Origin: Kribbella sp. VKM Ac-2569
GTDB taxonomy: Bacteria > Actinomycetota > Actinomycetes > Propionibacteriales > Kribbellaceae
Assembly: GCF_004216905.1 (NCBI RefSeq)
Contig: NZ_SGXJ01000004.1
Coordinates: 186,001 to 250,000 of the forward strand
Direction: 5' to 3'
DNA: 64,000 nt
Shown here: positions 1 to 8,195 of the stretch, piece after piece
How positions within the stretch are numbered: position 1 is the first letter of the stretch
Layout of the letters: every line of letters starts with the position of its first letter
The notes under the pieces: model-generated
Told to the model about the DNA's origin: nothing
The model's input: the letters and a program-made list of their open reading frames with translations, nothing else
Database searches by the model: none
Translations under genes and position numbers: made by a program

Positions 1-1
1 G

Positions 2-337
2 GCCAAGGGACGAGTGTTGTCGTCGCTGCGGATCCCGACGATCGTGCACCTCGTGAGCTATCGGGTGTACGACGCGTTCGTTGTGCAGTCCGCTGTGGAC
101 TCAGGCGTCGTGCCGTCCCCTGCACCCGCGGTCGTCGTACCGCCCCCACCCCCGACGGACCACGCCGGCCTGCGGAACGTCGCCTACGCCGTGCAGTGGT
201 GGATCTTCGCCGCCTTCACCCTCTGGATGTGGGGCCGCATGGTCCTGGACGCCCACCGCGAACCCGACGAAGAGGATTCGAGTTCGGGTGACCGCGCCGG
301 AGAGGCTGTGGAGTCAAGCGGTACCGTTTCAGCGTGA
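2..337 (+). CDS. SURF1 family protein, C-terminal part only
   Basis: The reading frame is already open at base 2, so only the last ~111 residues are seen. SURF1 proteins are membrane-anchored factors that help assemble cytochrome c oxidase. The visible part holds the end of the extracytoplasmic domain (YRVYDAFVVQ), a proline run (VVVPPPPP) and the family-typical C-terminal membrane helix YAVQWWIFAAFTLWMW, followed by an acidic cytosolic tail. The stop overlaps the next start by four bases (GTGA), so the two genes are translationally coupled. The helix and its position next to a DUF3817 gene support the call; the catalytic body is outside the window. Confidence 0.85.
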   Translation, partial: AKGRVLSSLRIPTIVHLVSYRVYDAFVVQSAVDSGVVPSPAPAVVVPPPPPTDHAGLRNVAYAVQWWIFAAFTLWMWGRMVLDAHREPDEEDSSSGDRAGEAVESSGTVSA

Positions 338-687
338 CTTCCTCTGCCGACCCCGCCACCTCCACCGGCTCGCAGCCGCTCACCCCGGCCGTCCGCGGCG
401 CGCTGACCCGCTATCGCGTGATCGCGTACGTCGTCGGCGTGATGCTGCTCGTACTGCTCTTCGTCGCGATGCCACTGAAGTACCTGGGCGACAACCCCGC
501 CGCGATGAACGTGGTCGGCCCGCTGCACGGCTTCCTGTACGTCGTGTACCTCCTCGGCACGTTCGACCTCTTCCGCCGGGTCCGCTGGTCCTTCCCGCGC
601 CTGGTCCTGATGGCCGTCGCCGGAACGATCCCGTTCCTCTCGTTCTACGCCGAACGCAAAACCACCCACGAACTCCTCGGCCGCTAA
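334..687 (+). CDS. DUF3817 family small membrane protein
   Basis: This 117-residue protein starts with GTG inside the stop of the SURF1 gene. After a ~25-residue Ser/Thr/Pro-rich N-terminus come three hydrophobic segments, at about residues 30-48, 62-80 and 88-105. The motifs PLKYLG, VGPLHGFLYVVYLL and PFLSFYAERK are typical of DUF3817, a family of small integral membrane proteins of unknown function that is common in actinobacteria, often near SURF1. The family role is not established, so only membrane location and coupling to SURF1 can be inferred. Confidence 0.85.
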   Translation: MTSSADPATSTGSQPLTPAVRGALTRYRVIAYVVGVMLLVLLFVAMPLKYLGDNPAAMNVVGPLHGFLYVVYLLGTFDLFRRVRWSFPRLVLMAVAGTIPFLSFYAERKTTHELLGR

Positions 688-713
688 AGCCACCGAGCGG
701 TCCGTCCGGACCG

Positions 714-743
714 CAGGCAATGTTTCACATGAAACATTGCCTG
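714..743. other. parS-like inverted repeat
   Basis: Bases 721-736 read TGTTTCACATGAAACA, one base off the bacterial parS consensus TGTTTCACGTGAAACA. The site is embedded in a longer inverted repeat with 14-bp arms and a two-base centre. It lies between convergent genes, so it could act both as a ParB loading site and as a terminator stem. The rest of the 688-928 spacer shows nothing else I can support. Confidence 0.7.
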
Positions 744-928
744 GTCGATGCCGACATTGATTTGTCGACATATCTCCCTGGCGATCTATTGCACTACTTC
801 GCACTACGAACTAGCTCTGTGAGCGCGATCCTAAGCGCCTTCGACGAACTTACATCCCTGTGATTCCGGACGCCGAAGCCCCTGAGAGCTCCCCCAGCAA
901 CCCCGATCACGGCCCGTTGGCCCTCAAG

Positions 929-1696
929 TCAGCTCCGCCGTACGGCGTAGTGGAGGCGCACGGCGCCGGCGGCGTCCGTCTGCGCCGAGAGTAACTCCAG
1001 TCGCGTCGGAGGCTCACCGACCGCGAGTGGCGACCCGTCCATCACCGACGGAGTCCCGAGTCCACCGACCAGCGCAGGCGCCAGCGTCAAGTGCAGTTCG
1101 TCGATCAGATCGGCCCGCAACAGCGCACCGTTCAAGCCACCGCCCGCCGCCGACAGAATGCACGTGATGCCAAGTTCGGTTCCCATCGCGGCCACCGCTC
1201 GGCTCAGATCGACGCGCTCTTCGCCGACAACGAGATAGCAGATCCGTTCCCGACGTAGGTACCCGAGATAGTCCGCCGGAGTCGACTGCGCCACCAGGAC
1301 CAGTGCGTCCCAATTCTCATGTCGTTCCGTCCAGCGCACCCGTCCACGACTGTCGACGACCGTGAACCACATGTGCGCCGGCGTCCGCTGCTCGATGACC
1401 TCCGCCGGAAGGAAGTCCTCGTAGAGCCCGATCGGGTCGCCGTCGTACGTGGGCAGCTGAGCGGGGATCTCCTCCTCGCTCACCAGGCTCCCGCTGCCCT
1501 CCAGGACGGCATTGCAGCCATACTGCTGCCTGACCACCTCGATGACGTCGATCGCGACCGAATCCGGTGCCTCCGGCGTCATCGATCCCCACAGCTCCGA
1601 ACTCGGCTGATGCATCAGGAGCGCGTTCCGGGTGAGCGCGACCTTGCCGTCGACACTCGCCCCCACGTTGACGACCACGCGCGGTCGCTTCTGCAC
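929..1696 (-). CDS. RibD C-terminal / dihydrofolate-reductase-like protein
   Basis: This 255-residue protein belongs to the RibD_C/DHFR-like superfamily, whose members use NAD(P)H to reduce pterin or pyrimidine substrates. An N-terminal strand (PRVVVNVGASVDGK) opens the Rossmann-like fold. The C-terminal half has the family pattern GGGLNGALLRADLIDELHLT followed by APALVGG. I chose the GTG at 1696 because GGGGGAGG lies seven bases upstream; an upstream start at 1735 lacks such a site. It follows parB on the same strand but after an 83-base gap, so it may have its own promoter. The substrate cannot be told from the sequence. Confidence 0.8.
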   Translation of the reverse strand: MQKRPRVVVNVGASVDGKVALTRNALLMHQPSSELWGSMTPEAPDSVAIDVIEVVRQQYGCNAVLEGSGSLVSEEEIPAQLPTYDGDPIGLYEDFLPAEVIEQRTPAHMWFTVVDSRGRVRWTERHENWDALVLVAQSTPADYLGYLRRERICYLVVGEERVDLSRAVAAMGTELGITCILSAAGGGLNGALLRADLIDELHLTLAPALVGGLGTPSVMDGSPLAVGEPPTRLELLSAQTDAAGAVRLHYAVRRS

Positions 1697-1779
1697 TGTA
1701 TCCTCCCCCGGGTTCGCTGGACGGGTGGACACCAAGGTCTACCAGCGCCCACCGACAAAGCTGTGAGGCCCGGGGGATG

Positions 1780-2745
1780 TCAGGCGTCGGTGGACTTGCT
1801 GGGGTCCATCAGGCTGACGATGCGCTCCAGGTCGTCCACGGAGGCGAACTCGACGGTGATCTTGCCCTTGGTCTTGCCGAGGTCGACCTTGACCCGGGTC
1901 TCGAAGCGATCGGAGAGCCGGTCGGCCAAGTCGACCAGCCGCGGCGCGACCGGCTTGTTCCGGCGGCGCGCCGGGGTCGGGTCCTCGGCGTTCATGTCGC
2001 CGAGCGCAACGATCTCCTCGACCGTCCGCACCGAGAGTCCCTCGGCAACGATCCGCTGCGCGAGCCGTTCGATCGCGTCCCCGCTCGGAAGACCGAGCAG
2101 CGCCCGCGCGTGGCCGGCGGACAGCACACCAGCCGCGACGCGCCGCTGAACAGAAGCCGGCAACTTCAGCAGCCGCAGCGTGTTGGAGATCTGTGGCCGC
2201 GACCGCCCGATCCTCGTCGCGAGGACCTCCTGGGTGCACCCGAAGTCGTCGAGCATCTGCTGGTACGCCGCCGCTTCTTCCAGCGGGTTCAGCTGGCTCC
2301 GGTGCAGGTTCTCCAGGAGCGCGTCCCGCAGCATCGCGTCGTCCGACGTGTCCCGCACAATCGCCGGGATCGTCGCGAGCCCGGCCTGCTGCGTCGCCCG
2401 CCAGCGCCGCTCGCCCATGACGAGCTCGTACGAGTCGCCCTCGAGCCGACGTACGACGATCGGCTGCAGGAGACCGATCTCCTTGACGGAGTGGACGAGC
2501 TCCTCCATCGCCTCCTCGTCGAAGACCGTCCGCGGCTGCTTCGGGTTCGGCGTGATCTTGTCGACGTCGATCTCCGCGAACGAGGCACCGGGGACCGCGG
2601 CCAACTCCGGTCCCTGCGGCTCCGTCGAAATCGCCACCGGGGGTGCGCCCGGGATCGAGTTCGACTTGCTGCCCAGAGTCGTGGTGCCAGGCGCCGGCGA
2701 GCTGGGGATCAGCGCACCAAGTCCGCGTCCGAGTCGGGTGTTCAT
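1780..2745 (-). CDS. parB: ParB chromosome partitioning protein
   Basis: ParB binds parS sites near the origin and spreads as a CTP-dependent clamp; with ParA it segregates new origins. The 321-residue protein begins NTRLGRGLGAL, the conserved N-terminal ParA-stimulating segment. A linker leads to the ParB/Srx domain (about 57-150) with the CTP-binding motif GERRWRA at 111-117. A helix-turn-helix follows at about 172-195 (TQEVLATRIGRSRPQISNTL), then the C-terminal dimerisation domain. It is the downstream partner of parA. Several parS-like sites lie within a few kb (714-743, 2839, 4022, 4939). Confidence 0.97.
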   Translation of the reverse strand: MNTRLGRGLGALIPSSPAPGTTTLGSKSNSIPGAPPVAISTEPQGPELAAVPGASFAEIDVDKITPNPKQPRTVFDEEAMEELVHSVKEIGLLQPIVVRRLEGDSYELVMGERRWRATQQAGLATIPAIVRDTSDDAMLRDALLENLHRSQLNPLEEAAAYQQMLDDFGCTQEVLATRIGRSRPQISNTLRLLKLPASVQRRVAAGVLSAGHARALLGLPSGDAIERLAQRIVAEGLSVRTVEEIVALGDMNAEDPTPARRRNKPVAPRLVDLADRLSDRFETRVKVDLGKTKGKITVEFASVDDLERIVSLMDPSKSTDA

Positions 2746-2838
2746 CGCGCTCCCTCGAGGTCGACATCCTGCTGAGCTACTGCTGGCCTACCACAACGCA
2801 CACCGGACTCCGCTACTCCCGTACCGGCCCCCGTGTCC

Positions 2839-2854
2839 CGTTTCACGTGAAACG
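2839..2854. other. parS site between parA and parB
   Basis: CGTTTCACGTGAAACG is a perfect 16-bp palindrome that differs from the consensus only in the outermost pair. Flanking bases extend the symmetry to 20 bp (2837-2856). It sits just past the parA stop in the parA-parB spacer. Confidence 0.9.
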
Positions 2855-2860
2855 GGCGCG

Positions 2861-4285
2861 TCAGGCGTTGTTCCGCATCGCGATCTCGCGGGACGCCTCG
2901 AGATAGGACAGTGCACCGGCCGACGCCGGGTCGTACGCGAGCACGGTCTGCCCGTGGCTCGGAGCTTCCGAGATTCGCACCGAGCGCGGCACGGCGGTCC
3001 GCAGTACGGCGTCCTTGAAGTGCCCACGCACCTCCGCGGCGACTTCGCCTGCCAGCTTCGTGCGGGCGTCGTACATGGTCAGCAGGATCGTCGACACGTC
3101 GAGACCGGGGTTCAGGTGCGACTTCACCATGTTGATGTGGCGAAGCAGCTGCGAAAGCCCCTCCAGTGCGTAGTACTCGCTCTGGATCGGGACGAGCACC
3201 TCGCGCGCCGCGGTCAGCGCGTTCACCGTCAGCAGGCCGAGCGACGGCGGGCAGTCGATGAAGACGTAGTCGTACTTCTCACCGGCGGCCTCGGTCTCGG
3301 CCAGGTAGGCCTCGAGCACGGTCTTCAGCCGGCTCTCCCGCGCCACCAGGCTGACGAGCTCGATCTCCGCGCCGGCCAGGTCGATCGTTGCCGGGATCAC
3401 CTGGATCCCAGGGTGTTCCGCGCACGGCTGGATCAGCTTGCCGAGCGGCTCACCTTCGATGACCGCCTCGTACACCCCCGGCGTACCTTCGGCGTGGTCG
3501 ATACCCAGCGCCGTCGAGGCGTTGCCCTGCGGGTCGAGATCGATGACCAGGATCTTCGCGCCGTACAGAGCGAGGCCGGCTGCGACGTTGACCGTCGTCG
3601 TGGTCTTGCCGACTCCACCCTTCTGGTTGGCGACGACGAAGACTCGGGTCTGGTCGGGCAGCGGGAACTCGCGGCCCATCGTGCGTCCTTCATTCACCAG
3701 CAGGGTCCGTTCGGTCGCGGCGGCGATCGGAGTCTCGAGGAGTCGTCGCTGAAGCTCGTCCGACGTGGCCCGCGCGGCGATCTGTGCGGCAGTCATAGCG
3801 CCCATTCCAATAGGTGCGGGACTTGGCCCGAAGAGGATGTCGGTAGGGGTCGGGGCGGGTCTACCCCCAGCTCCGTCCACAGGCTTCTGTGGACGAATTC
3901 CCGTCTGCGGGGGCAGTTTCATGCGGTCGTCATCCACAGGCGGTGGAGACTCCGAAAGGTCCGGCTCGACGTCCACCAGCGACGCCGAGTCGGGCCCGGA
4001 ACCATCATCCCGCATGTCCGGCGTTTCACGTGAAACGGACGCCGGATCGTCGCTCACCAGACTGTCGAGACCGGCTGCCGCAGCGGCCTGAAGTCCCGAG
4101 GTGTCGATCGGCGGCGACAGTGGCGGCTGCTCGGCAGCCGGTGTCGAAGAGGTCTGTGCCGGGGCGGGAGCGGGTTCTTGACTCACCACACGAACAGCGG
4201 AATCCGGTTCGGTCGGCCAGCCGATGCCCTGTGAGGACGTCGGCACGCCGGTGCTCTTCTCGGGCCATCCGAGGGCACGACTCAC
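2861..4285 (-). CDS. parA: ParA chromosome partitioning ATPase
   Basis: ParA is the Walker-type ATPase that moves ParB-bound origins. The deviant Walker A motif KGGVGKTT lies at about residues 222-229, followed by LVIDLDPQGNASTALGID and the Walker B region YDYVFIDCPPSLGLLT. I chose the GTG at 4285: a full GGAGGTGA ribosome site lies eight bases upstream, whereas the GTG at 4297 overlaps that site. About 205 residues of Pro/Ala/Ser-rich sequence precede the ATPase domain, long for the family, and internal ATG codons leave a shorter form possible. A parS site is embedded in this N-terminal coding part. The gene starts eight bases after rsmG ends. Confidence 0.95.
   Translation of the reverse strand: MSRALGWPEKSTGVPTSSQGIGWPTEPDSAVRVVSQEPAPAPAQTSSTPAAEQPPLSPPIDTSGLQAAAAAGLDSLVSDDPASVSRETPDMRDDGSGPDSASLVDVEPDLSESPPPVDDDRMKLPPQTGIRPQKPVDGAGGRPAPTPTDILFGPSPAPIGMGAMTAAQIAARATSDELQRRLLETPIAAATERTLLVNEGRTMGREFPLPDQTRVFVVANQKGGVGKTTTTVNVAAGLALYGAKILVIDLDPQGNASTALGIDHAEGTPGVYEAVIEGEPLGKLIQPCAEHPGIQVIPATIDLAGAEIELVSLVARESRLKTVLEAYLAETEAAGEKYDYVFIDCPPSLGLLTVNALTAAREVLVPIQSEYYALEGLSQLLRHINMVKSHLNPGLDVSTILLTMYDARTKLAGEVAAEVRGHFKDAVLRTAVPRSVRISEAPSHGQTVLAYDPASAGALSYLEASREIAMRNNA
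4022..4037. other. parS site inside parA
   Basis: CGTTTCACGTGAAACG is a perfect palindrome identical to the site at 2839. On the minus strand it encodes VSRET within the low-complexity N-terminus of ParA. Confidence 0.9.
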
Positions 4286-4293
4286 CAACCCGC

Positions 4294-4962
4294 TCACCTC
4301 CCGTGTCTTCCGTGCCGGGATCCCCCTGCAGCACGTCCGGCCACAATACTCACCACAGTCGTGGGGTTGGCCAGTTCATCGCCGCCGAGTTGGTGAATAT
4401 GACAAAGCTCTGCGCCGAGCTTCATCAAATCGCGCTCTGAGGCGTCCAGTTCCTCCTCTGCAGACGCCCCTTTTATCGCCAGCATGAGTCCGCCCTCGAC
4501 ACACAGCGGCAGACACCACCTGGCCAATTTTGCCAACGGAGCGACCGCTCGAGAGGTCACCACGTCGTACGACGCCGGCGGCAGATCCTCGGCCCGCGCT
4601 CGTACGACGGTCGCATTCTCGAGCTGGAGCGTGTCGACTGCTTCCTCGAGGAAGGTGGTGCGTCGCAGCAACGGCTCGATGAGGTCGACCTGCAGATCCG
4701 GACGGACGATCGCCAGCACGATGCCGGGCAGGCCGGCACCGGTGCCGACGTCGGCGACCGATGACTCCTCCGGGATCAGGCGCTCGACGACGGCACAGTT
4801 CAGCAGGTGCCGGTCCCAGAGCCGCGGCACCTCCCGCGGGCCGATCAGTCCTCGGAGAGTCCCCTCGGTGGCCAGCAACTCGGCGTACACCGAAAGCGGC
4901 ACCGCCGCCCGTGGAAACAGCTTGTCCACGAGCGGCGGTGTTTCACGTGAAACGTCCTTCAT
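4294..4962 (-). CDS. rsmG: 16S rRNA (guanine-527-N7)-methyltransferase
   Basis: RsmG (GidB) methylates N7 of G527 in 16S rRNA using S-adenosylmethionine. The 222-residue protein has the AdoMet-binding loop VADVGTGAGLPGIVLA and the family motifs LWDRHLLNC and VTSRAVAPLAKLARW. It ends in a Gly/Arg/His tail. The start codon is followed by a parS site that encodes VSRET at codons 4-8. It lies in the usual jag-rsmG-parA order, ten bases downstream of jag and eight bases upstream of parA, so these genes probably share a transcript. Confidence 0.96.
   Translation of the reverse strand: MKDVSRETPPLVDKLFPRAAVPLSVYAELLATEGTLRGLIGPREVPRLWDRHLLNCAVVERLIPEESSVADVGTGAGLPGIVLAIVRPDLQVDLIEPLLRRTTFLEEAVDTLQLENATVVRARAEDLPPASYDVVTSRAVAPLAKLARWCLPLCVEGGLMLAIKGASAEEELDASERDLMKLGAELCHIHQLGGDELANPTTVVSIVAGRAAGGSRHGRHGR
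4939..4954. other. parS site at the start of rsmG
   Basis: TGTTTCACGTGAAACG differs from the consensus palindrome in one terminal base. It overlaps the first codons of rsmG. Confidence 0.88.
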
Positions 4963-4972
4963 TGCGGCATCG

Positions 4973-5500
4973 TCATGGCTGGATCACCACGCGGCGCCGG
5001 GGCTCTTCACCCTCGGACTCCGACGTCAGACCGGCGGCCGCGACGACGTCGTGGACGACCTTGCGCTCGAACGGCGTCATCGGGTCCAGCCGCACCGGGG
5101 TGCCGGTGGCCTTCGCCTCCTCGACCGCCTTGCGCCCGACCTCTTCGAGTTCGGCCTTCCGGTTGGCCCGGTAGTTCGACACGTCGAGCATCAGCCGCGA
5201 CCGCTCACCGGTCTCCCGGTACACCGCCAGCCGGGTCAGCTCCTGGAGAGCCTCCAGCACCTTCCCGTTCTCGCCGACCAGGTTGTTCAGTTCGGCGCCG
5301 ACGATGGAGACAGCGGCGCGGTCCCCATCGATGTCCATGTCGATGTCGCCGTCGAGATCGGCGATGTCGAGCAACTCCTCGAGGTAGTCCGCAGCGATAT
5401 CGCTCTCGGCCTCGAGCGCCTTCAGGCGGTCGTCACCGGAGTTCGTACCGGCGGACTCCTCCGCCGTGTCGGTGTTCTGCATGCCGTCAGTCACGGCCAC
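4973..5500 (-). CDS. Jag/KhpB RNA-binding protein (KH-R3H)
   Basis: This 175-residue protein is the Jag/KhpB family member normally encoded beside yidC. An acidic N-terminal ~30 residues and a linker lead to a KH domain (about 70-110, NLVGENGKVLEALQELTR). The C-terminal R3H single-strand-binding domain follows (about 125-165, with SNYRANRK and MTPFERKVVHDVV). KhpB proteins bind RNA and affect cell elongation in some bacteria; the role here is inferred. The GTG start and same-strand position after yidC and before rsmG support an operon. Confidence 0.92.
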   Translation of the reverse strand: MAVTDGMQNTDTAEESAGTNSGDDRLKALEAESDIAADYLEELLDIADLDGDIDMDIDGDRAAVSIVGAELNNLVGENGKVLEALQELTRLAVYRETGERSRLMLDVSNYRANRKAELEEVGRKAVEEAKATGTPVRLDPMTPFERKVVHDVVAAAGLTSESEGEEPRRRVVIQP

Positions 5501-5575
5501 TCCTTCACAATGTCGGGATCCGCCTCACGGGGACCCGGGGCATTCACAGGCAAAAAGGGGACTCGGGGTACGCGG

Positions 5576-6793
5576 TCAGCGCGAACCGCCGGAGCGCTTC
5601 TGCGCCGCCTTCTTCTGCGCGGCCGACTTCGCCGCGGGCTGGCGCTTGGCTCCCGTACCCTTCTTGCCGGCCGGCTGCTTCTTGGCAGCACCGGCCTGAG
5701 TCTTCTTCGGAGTGTCCTGCGGCCGCGGAGTGTCCTCCGGAGCGGACGAGGACGCCTGGCCGTTGTCCGACGCCGCCGCGCCACCTCCCGCCGGACCGGT
5801 GGTCTTCCGGTCGCTGCGCGACTGCCGCTTCGGCTGCTGCCGCTGCGCCGGACGACGGTCCGTGGTGTCGGTGTCGGTCTCCGCATCCGCCGTACCCGGA
5901 ACGCCCTCGTCGGCCGACCGGCCGTGACGCACGTTCGCCTCGCGCTTGCGGGCCTGCATCGCGTCGTACGCCGGAGTGCCCGGAGCGGGGTTGCGGCGGA
6001 TCACGTAGAACTGCTGGCCCATGGTCCACACGTTGGAGACGAACCAGTAGATCAGCACACCGATCGGGAAGTTGAAGCCACCGATGAGGAAGAAGATCGG
6101 GAAGACGTACAGCATGATCTTCTGCATCTGCGCGGCCTGGCCGGTGAGGGCCTCCTTCGGCATGTTCTTGCGCATCAGCTGAAGCTGCGTCGTGAACATC
6201 GTCGCCGTCATCAGGATGATCAGCACGATCGCGACGACCTTGACGTTGCCGGCGCCGTCGCCGTTCGCCTTCAGGAAGGTCTGCGAGATCTCGGCGCCGA
6301 AGATCTTCGCGTGCTGCAGCGACTGGACGTGCGGGTCCATGATGCTGCTGTGCGTCTTGCCCTTCGACGCGTAGTCGAGCACGCGGAACAGGGCCAGGAA
6401 GATCGGCGACTGCAGCAGCAGCGGCAGGCACGAGGAGAACGGGTTGGTCCCGGTCTCCTTGTACAGCTTCATCATTTCCTGACCGAGCTTCTCCCGGTCG
6501 TGGCCGTACTTCTTCTGCAGCTCCTTCATCTTCGGCTGCAGCAGCTGCATGTTCCGGCTGGAGCGGATCTGCCGGACGAACAGCGGAATCAGCAGGGTCC
6601 GGATGACGATCGTCAGGCCGGCGATCGAGAGCGCCCAGGCCCAACCGCCGTTCGGGTCGAGCACCTGGCTGAGCAGCCAGTGCCACCCGACCAGCAGTGC
6701 CGATACGGCCCAGTACAGCGGCGTCATCACCGTGTTGAACAGGTCTACGATCCCGTCCCACACCGCGAGCCCGGGGATGGCCAGAAGAGTCAC
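5576..6793 (-). CDS. yidC: YidC/Oxa1 membrane protein insertase
   Basis: YidC inserts and folds membrane proteins alone or with SecYEG. The 405-residue protein has the short N-terminus of the Gram-positive type and about five membrane helices. These include TPLYWAVSALLVGWHWLL, the hairpin with IFLALFRVLDYASKG, and FPIFFLIGGFNFPIGVLIYW near residue 270. The last ~100 residues form a Lys/Ala/Gln-rich cytosolic tail, typical of actinobacterial YidC and likely ribosome-binding. The GTG start abuts the yidD stop with no gap, so the two are translationally coupled. Confidence 0.96.
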   Translation of the reverse strand: MTLLAIPGLAVWDGIVDLFNTVMTPLYWAVSALLVGWHWLLSQVLDPNGGWAWALSIAGLTIVIRTLLIPLFVRQIRSSRNMQLLQPKMKELQKKYGHDREKLGQEMMKLYKETGTNPFSSCLPLLLQSPIFLALFRVLDYASKGKTHSSIMDPHVQSLQHAKIFGAEISQTFLKANGDGAGNVKVVAIVLIILMTATMFTTQLQLMRKNMPKEALTGQAAQMQKIMLYVFPIFFLIGGFNFPIGVLIYWFVSNVWTMGQQFYVIRRNPAPGTPAYDAMQARKREANVRHGRSADEGVPGTADAETDTDTTDRRPAQRQQPKRQSRSDRKTTGPAGGGAAASDNGQASSSAPEDTPRPQDTPKKTQAGAAKKQPAGKKGTGAKRQPAAKSAAQKKAAQKRSGGSR

Positions 6794-7108
6794 TCACACA
6801 CCTCGCTGCACAGGCCCGGCGTCGGCTGACGGTCCGGGCTGGTTGGCGGAGAGAGACTCTCCGCGCTGGTCGACATCTCTGGGAGGAACGGGGTCGTAGC
6901 CTCCGGGGTTCCACGGGTGGCAGCGAAGGAGTCGTCTCCCCGCCAGCCAGCTACCGCGCACCGCACCGTGGCGTTCGACCGCTTCCAAGGCATACGCCGA
7001 ACAACTCGGGTAGAACCTGCAGACCTGCCCGTACAGCGGACTGATCAACAGCCGGTACAACTTCAGGAAACCGATGATCCCGCTGCGTGCGGGATTGATA
7101 CGCATCAT
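6794..7108 (-). CDS. yidD: YidD membrane protein insertion factor
   Basis: YidD is a small membrane-associated protein encoded between rnpA and yidC in many bacteria and thought to help YidC-dependent insertion. The 104-residue protein contains the diagnostic motifs FYPSCSAYALEAVERHG and CHPWNPGGYDPVP, with conserved cysteines in CRFYPSCS and RCHPW. The start overlaps the rnpA stop by four bases (ATGA), and the stop abuts the yidC start. The last ~25 residues are poorly conserved. Confidence 0.95.
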   Translation of the reverse strand: MMRINPARSGIIGFLKLYRLLISPLYGQVCRFYPSCSAYALEAVERHGAVRGSWLAGRRLLRCHPWNPGGYDPVPPRDVDQRGESLSANQPGPSADAGPVQRGV

Positions 7109-7446
7109 GGCCGCAGCACCCGGCCCAGGGCGCCGTCGACATCGGTCGCGAGCTCGTCGTACGACGCCGCAGCGGACGACGGGAGTGCGCGGACGACGGT
7201 CAAGCTACCGGCCGGGAGGTCGGACAGCCGCGTGGCCATGACAGCACGCAGACGGCGGTGGACCCGGTTCCGCAGAACCGCGTTGCCCACCGCCTTGTTC
7301 ACAACGAATCCGACGCGCGCGGGGCCGGCTTCACCGGCCTGCGCCAGCACATGCAGAACCACCACGCGTCGCGCCGCGCGCCGTCCGGACCGGACGGCGC
7401 GACGGAAGTCGTCGGACCGGCGCAACCGGTTCGACGCGGGCAACAC
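7105..7446 (-). CDS. rnpA: Ribonuclease P protein component
   Basis: RnpA is the protein subunit of RNase P, which matures tRNA 5' ends. From the GTG at 7446 it has 113 residues and starts LPASNRLRRSDDFRRAVRSG, as expected for the family. The RNR motif region is KAVGNAVLRNRVHRRLRAV, which contacts the RNA subunit. The open frame extends further upstream, but that part overlaps rpmH and is not part of the protein. No strong ribosome site precedes the GTG, so translation may depend on nearby rpmH. Confidence 0.95.
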   Translation of the reverse strand: MLPASNRLRRSDDFRRAVRSGRRAARRVVVLHVLAQAGEAGPARVGFVVNKAVGNAVLRNRVHRRLRAVMATRLSDLPAGSLTVVRALPSSAAASYDELATDVDGALGRVLRP

Positions 7447-7472
7447 GAGGTGGTCACCGTCAAATGGGGCGC

Positions 7473-7610
7473 TCAGGCCGCGAGGCGCTGACGACCCTTG
7501 CCACGGCGGGCGGCGATGATCGCGCGACCCGCACGGGTACGCATCCGAAGACGGAAGCCGTGCTTCTTGTGCCGACGACGGTTGTTCGGCTGGAACGTCC
7601 GCTTGCTCAC
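7473..7610 (-). CDS. rpmH: Ribosomal protein bL34
   Basis: This 45-residue protein is bL34 of the large subunit, recognised by KRTFQPNNRRRHKKHGFR and the basic C-terminus ARRGKGRQRL. The GTG at 7610 has a GGAG site eight bases upstream. It is the first gene of the leftward block and lies divergent from dnaA across a 585-base spacer that must hold promoters for both. Confidence 0.97.
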   Translation of the reverse strand: MSKRTFQPNNRRRHKKHGFRLRMRTRAGRAIIAARRGKGRQRLAA

Positions 7611-7790
7611 TGGAATGACTCCGGTTACTCGAGAACACAAAATGTCGACAAATCCACTGATTGGATCTGTCCAAGGTGCCTGTCCTGCACACCGTCGGAG
7701 AACCAGAGAACAGGTCCCGCAGGGAGCGCAGCACGAAACGGCCGGCTCAACAGCCGACCGATCCACGGTACGTGGCTCCTTGTGGACAGG

Positions 7791-8102
7791 TCAAACCAGG
7801 TATCCCCAGACTTTTCCACAGGCTTGTGGACAGGATAGTGGGCAACCGATCGGGCCGGTGTTCGTCACTGTCCGACCGGAACGACGACAGAGAGCGATTT
7901 CGAACCACGACTACGCTCCGGCGTCCACCCGACACGCCGCAGGTTGCCCCCAATTTGCTGTTCATAGCCTGTGGATGACGGCTTGAAGGTGCCTGCTCGG
8001 ACTTGTTAGCGTCACTCCCTCACACCAGAGGTCCCACACCCCGCGATCGGTAACCAACCTGCTCCGGCGGTCGTTCACAACTGTGGACAACCGTGTGGAC
8101 AG
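7791..8102. promoter_or_regulatory. DnaA-box cluster upstream of dnaA
   Basis: The rpmH-dnaA spacer holds a perfect box TGTGGACAA at 8082-8090. One-mismatch versions lie at 7791-7799, 7812-7820 (TTTTCCACA), 7825-7833 and 8094-8102, with a weaker one near 7970. They suggest DnaA autoregulation or an auxiliary part of the origin. Apart from these and the promoter at 7983-8012, the spacer 7611-8195 shows nothing else I can support. Confidence 0.75.
7983..8012 (+). promoter_or_regulatory. Candidate dnaA promoter
   Basis: TTGAAG (7983-7988) and TAGCGT (8007-8012) are separated by 18 bases and face dnaA. This would give a leader of about 175 bases that contains the two closest DnaA boxes. Promoter identity is inferred from sequence only. 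Confidence 0.4.
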
Positions 8103-8195
8103 AGACCGTACGGTGGTCGGGTCGAACGGTCGCGCAGCTCGGGATCAACTCCGGATCGCGCCGGCCACCGCAGCGACGAAATCGGGGAGCAACGC

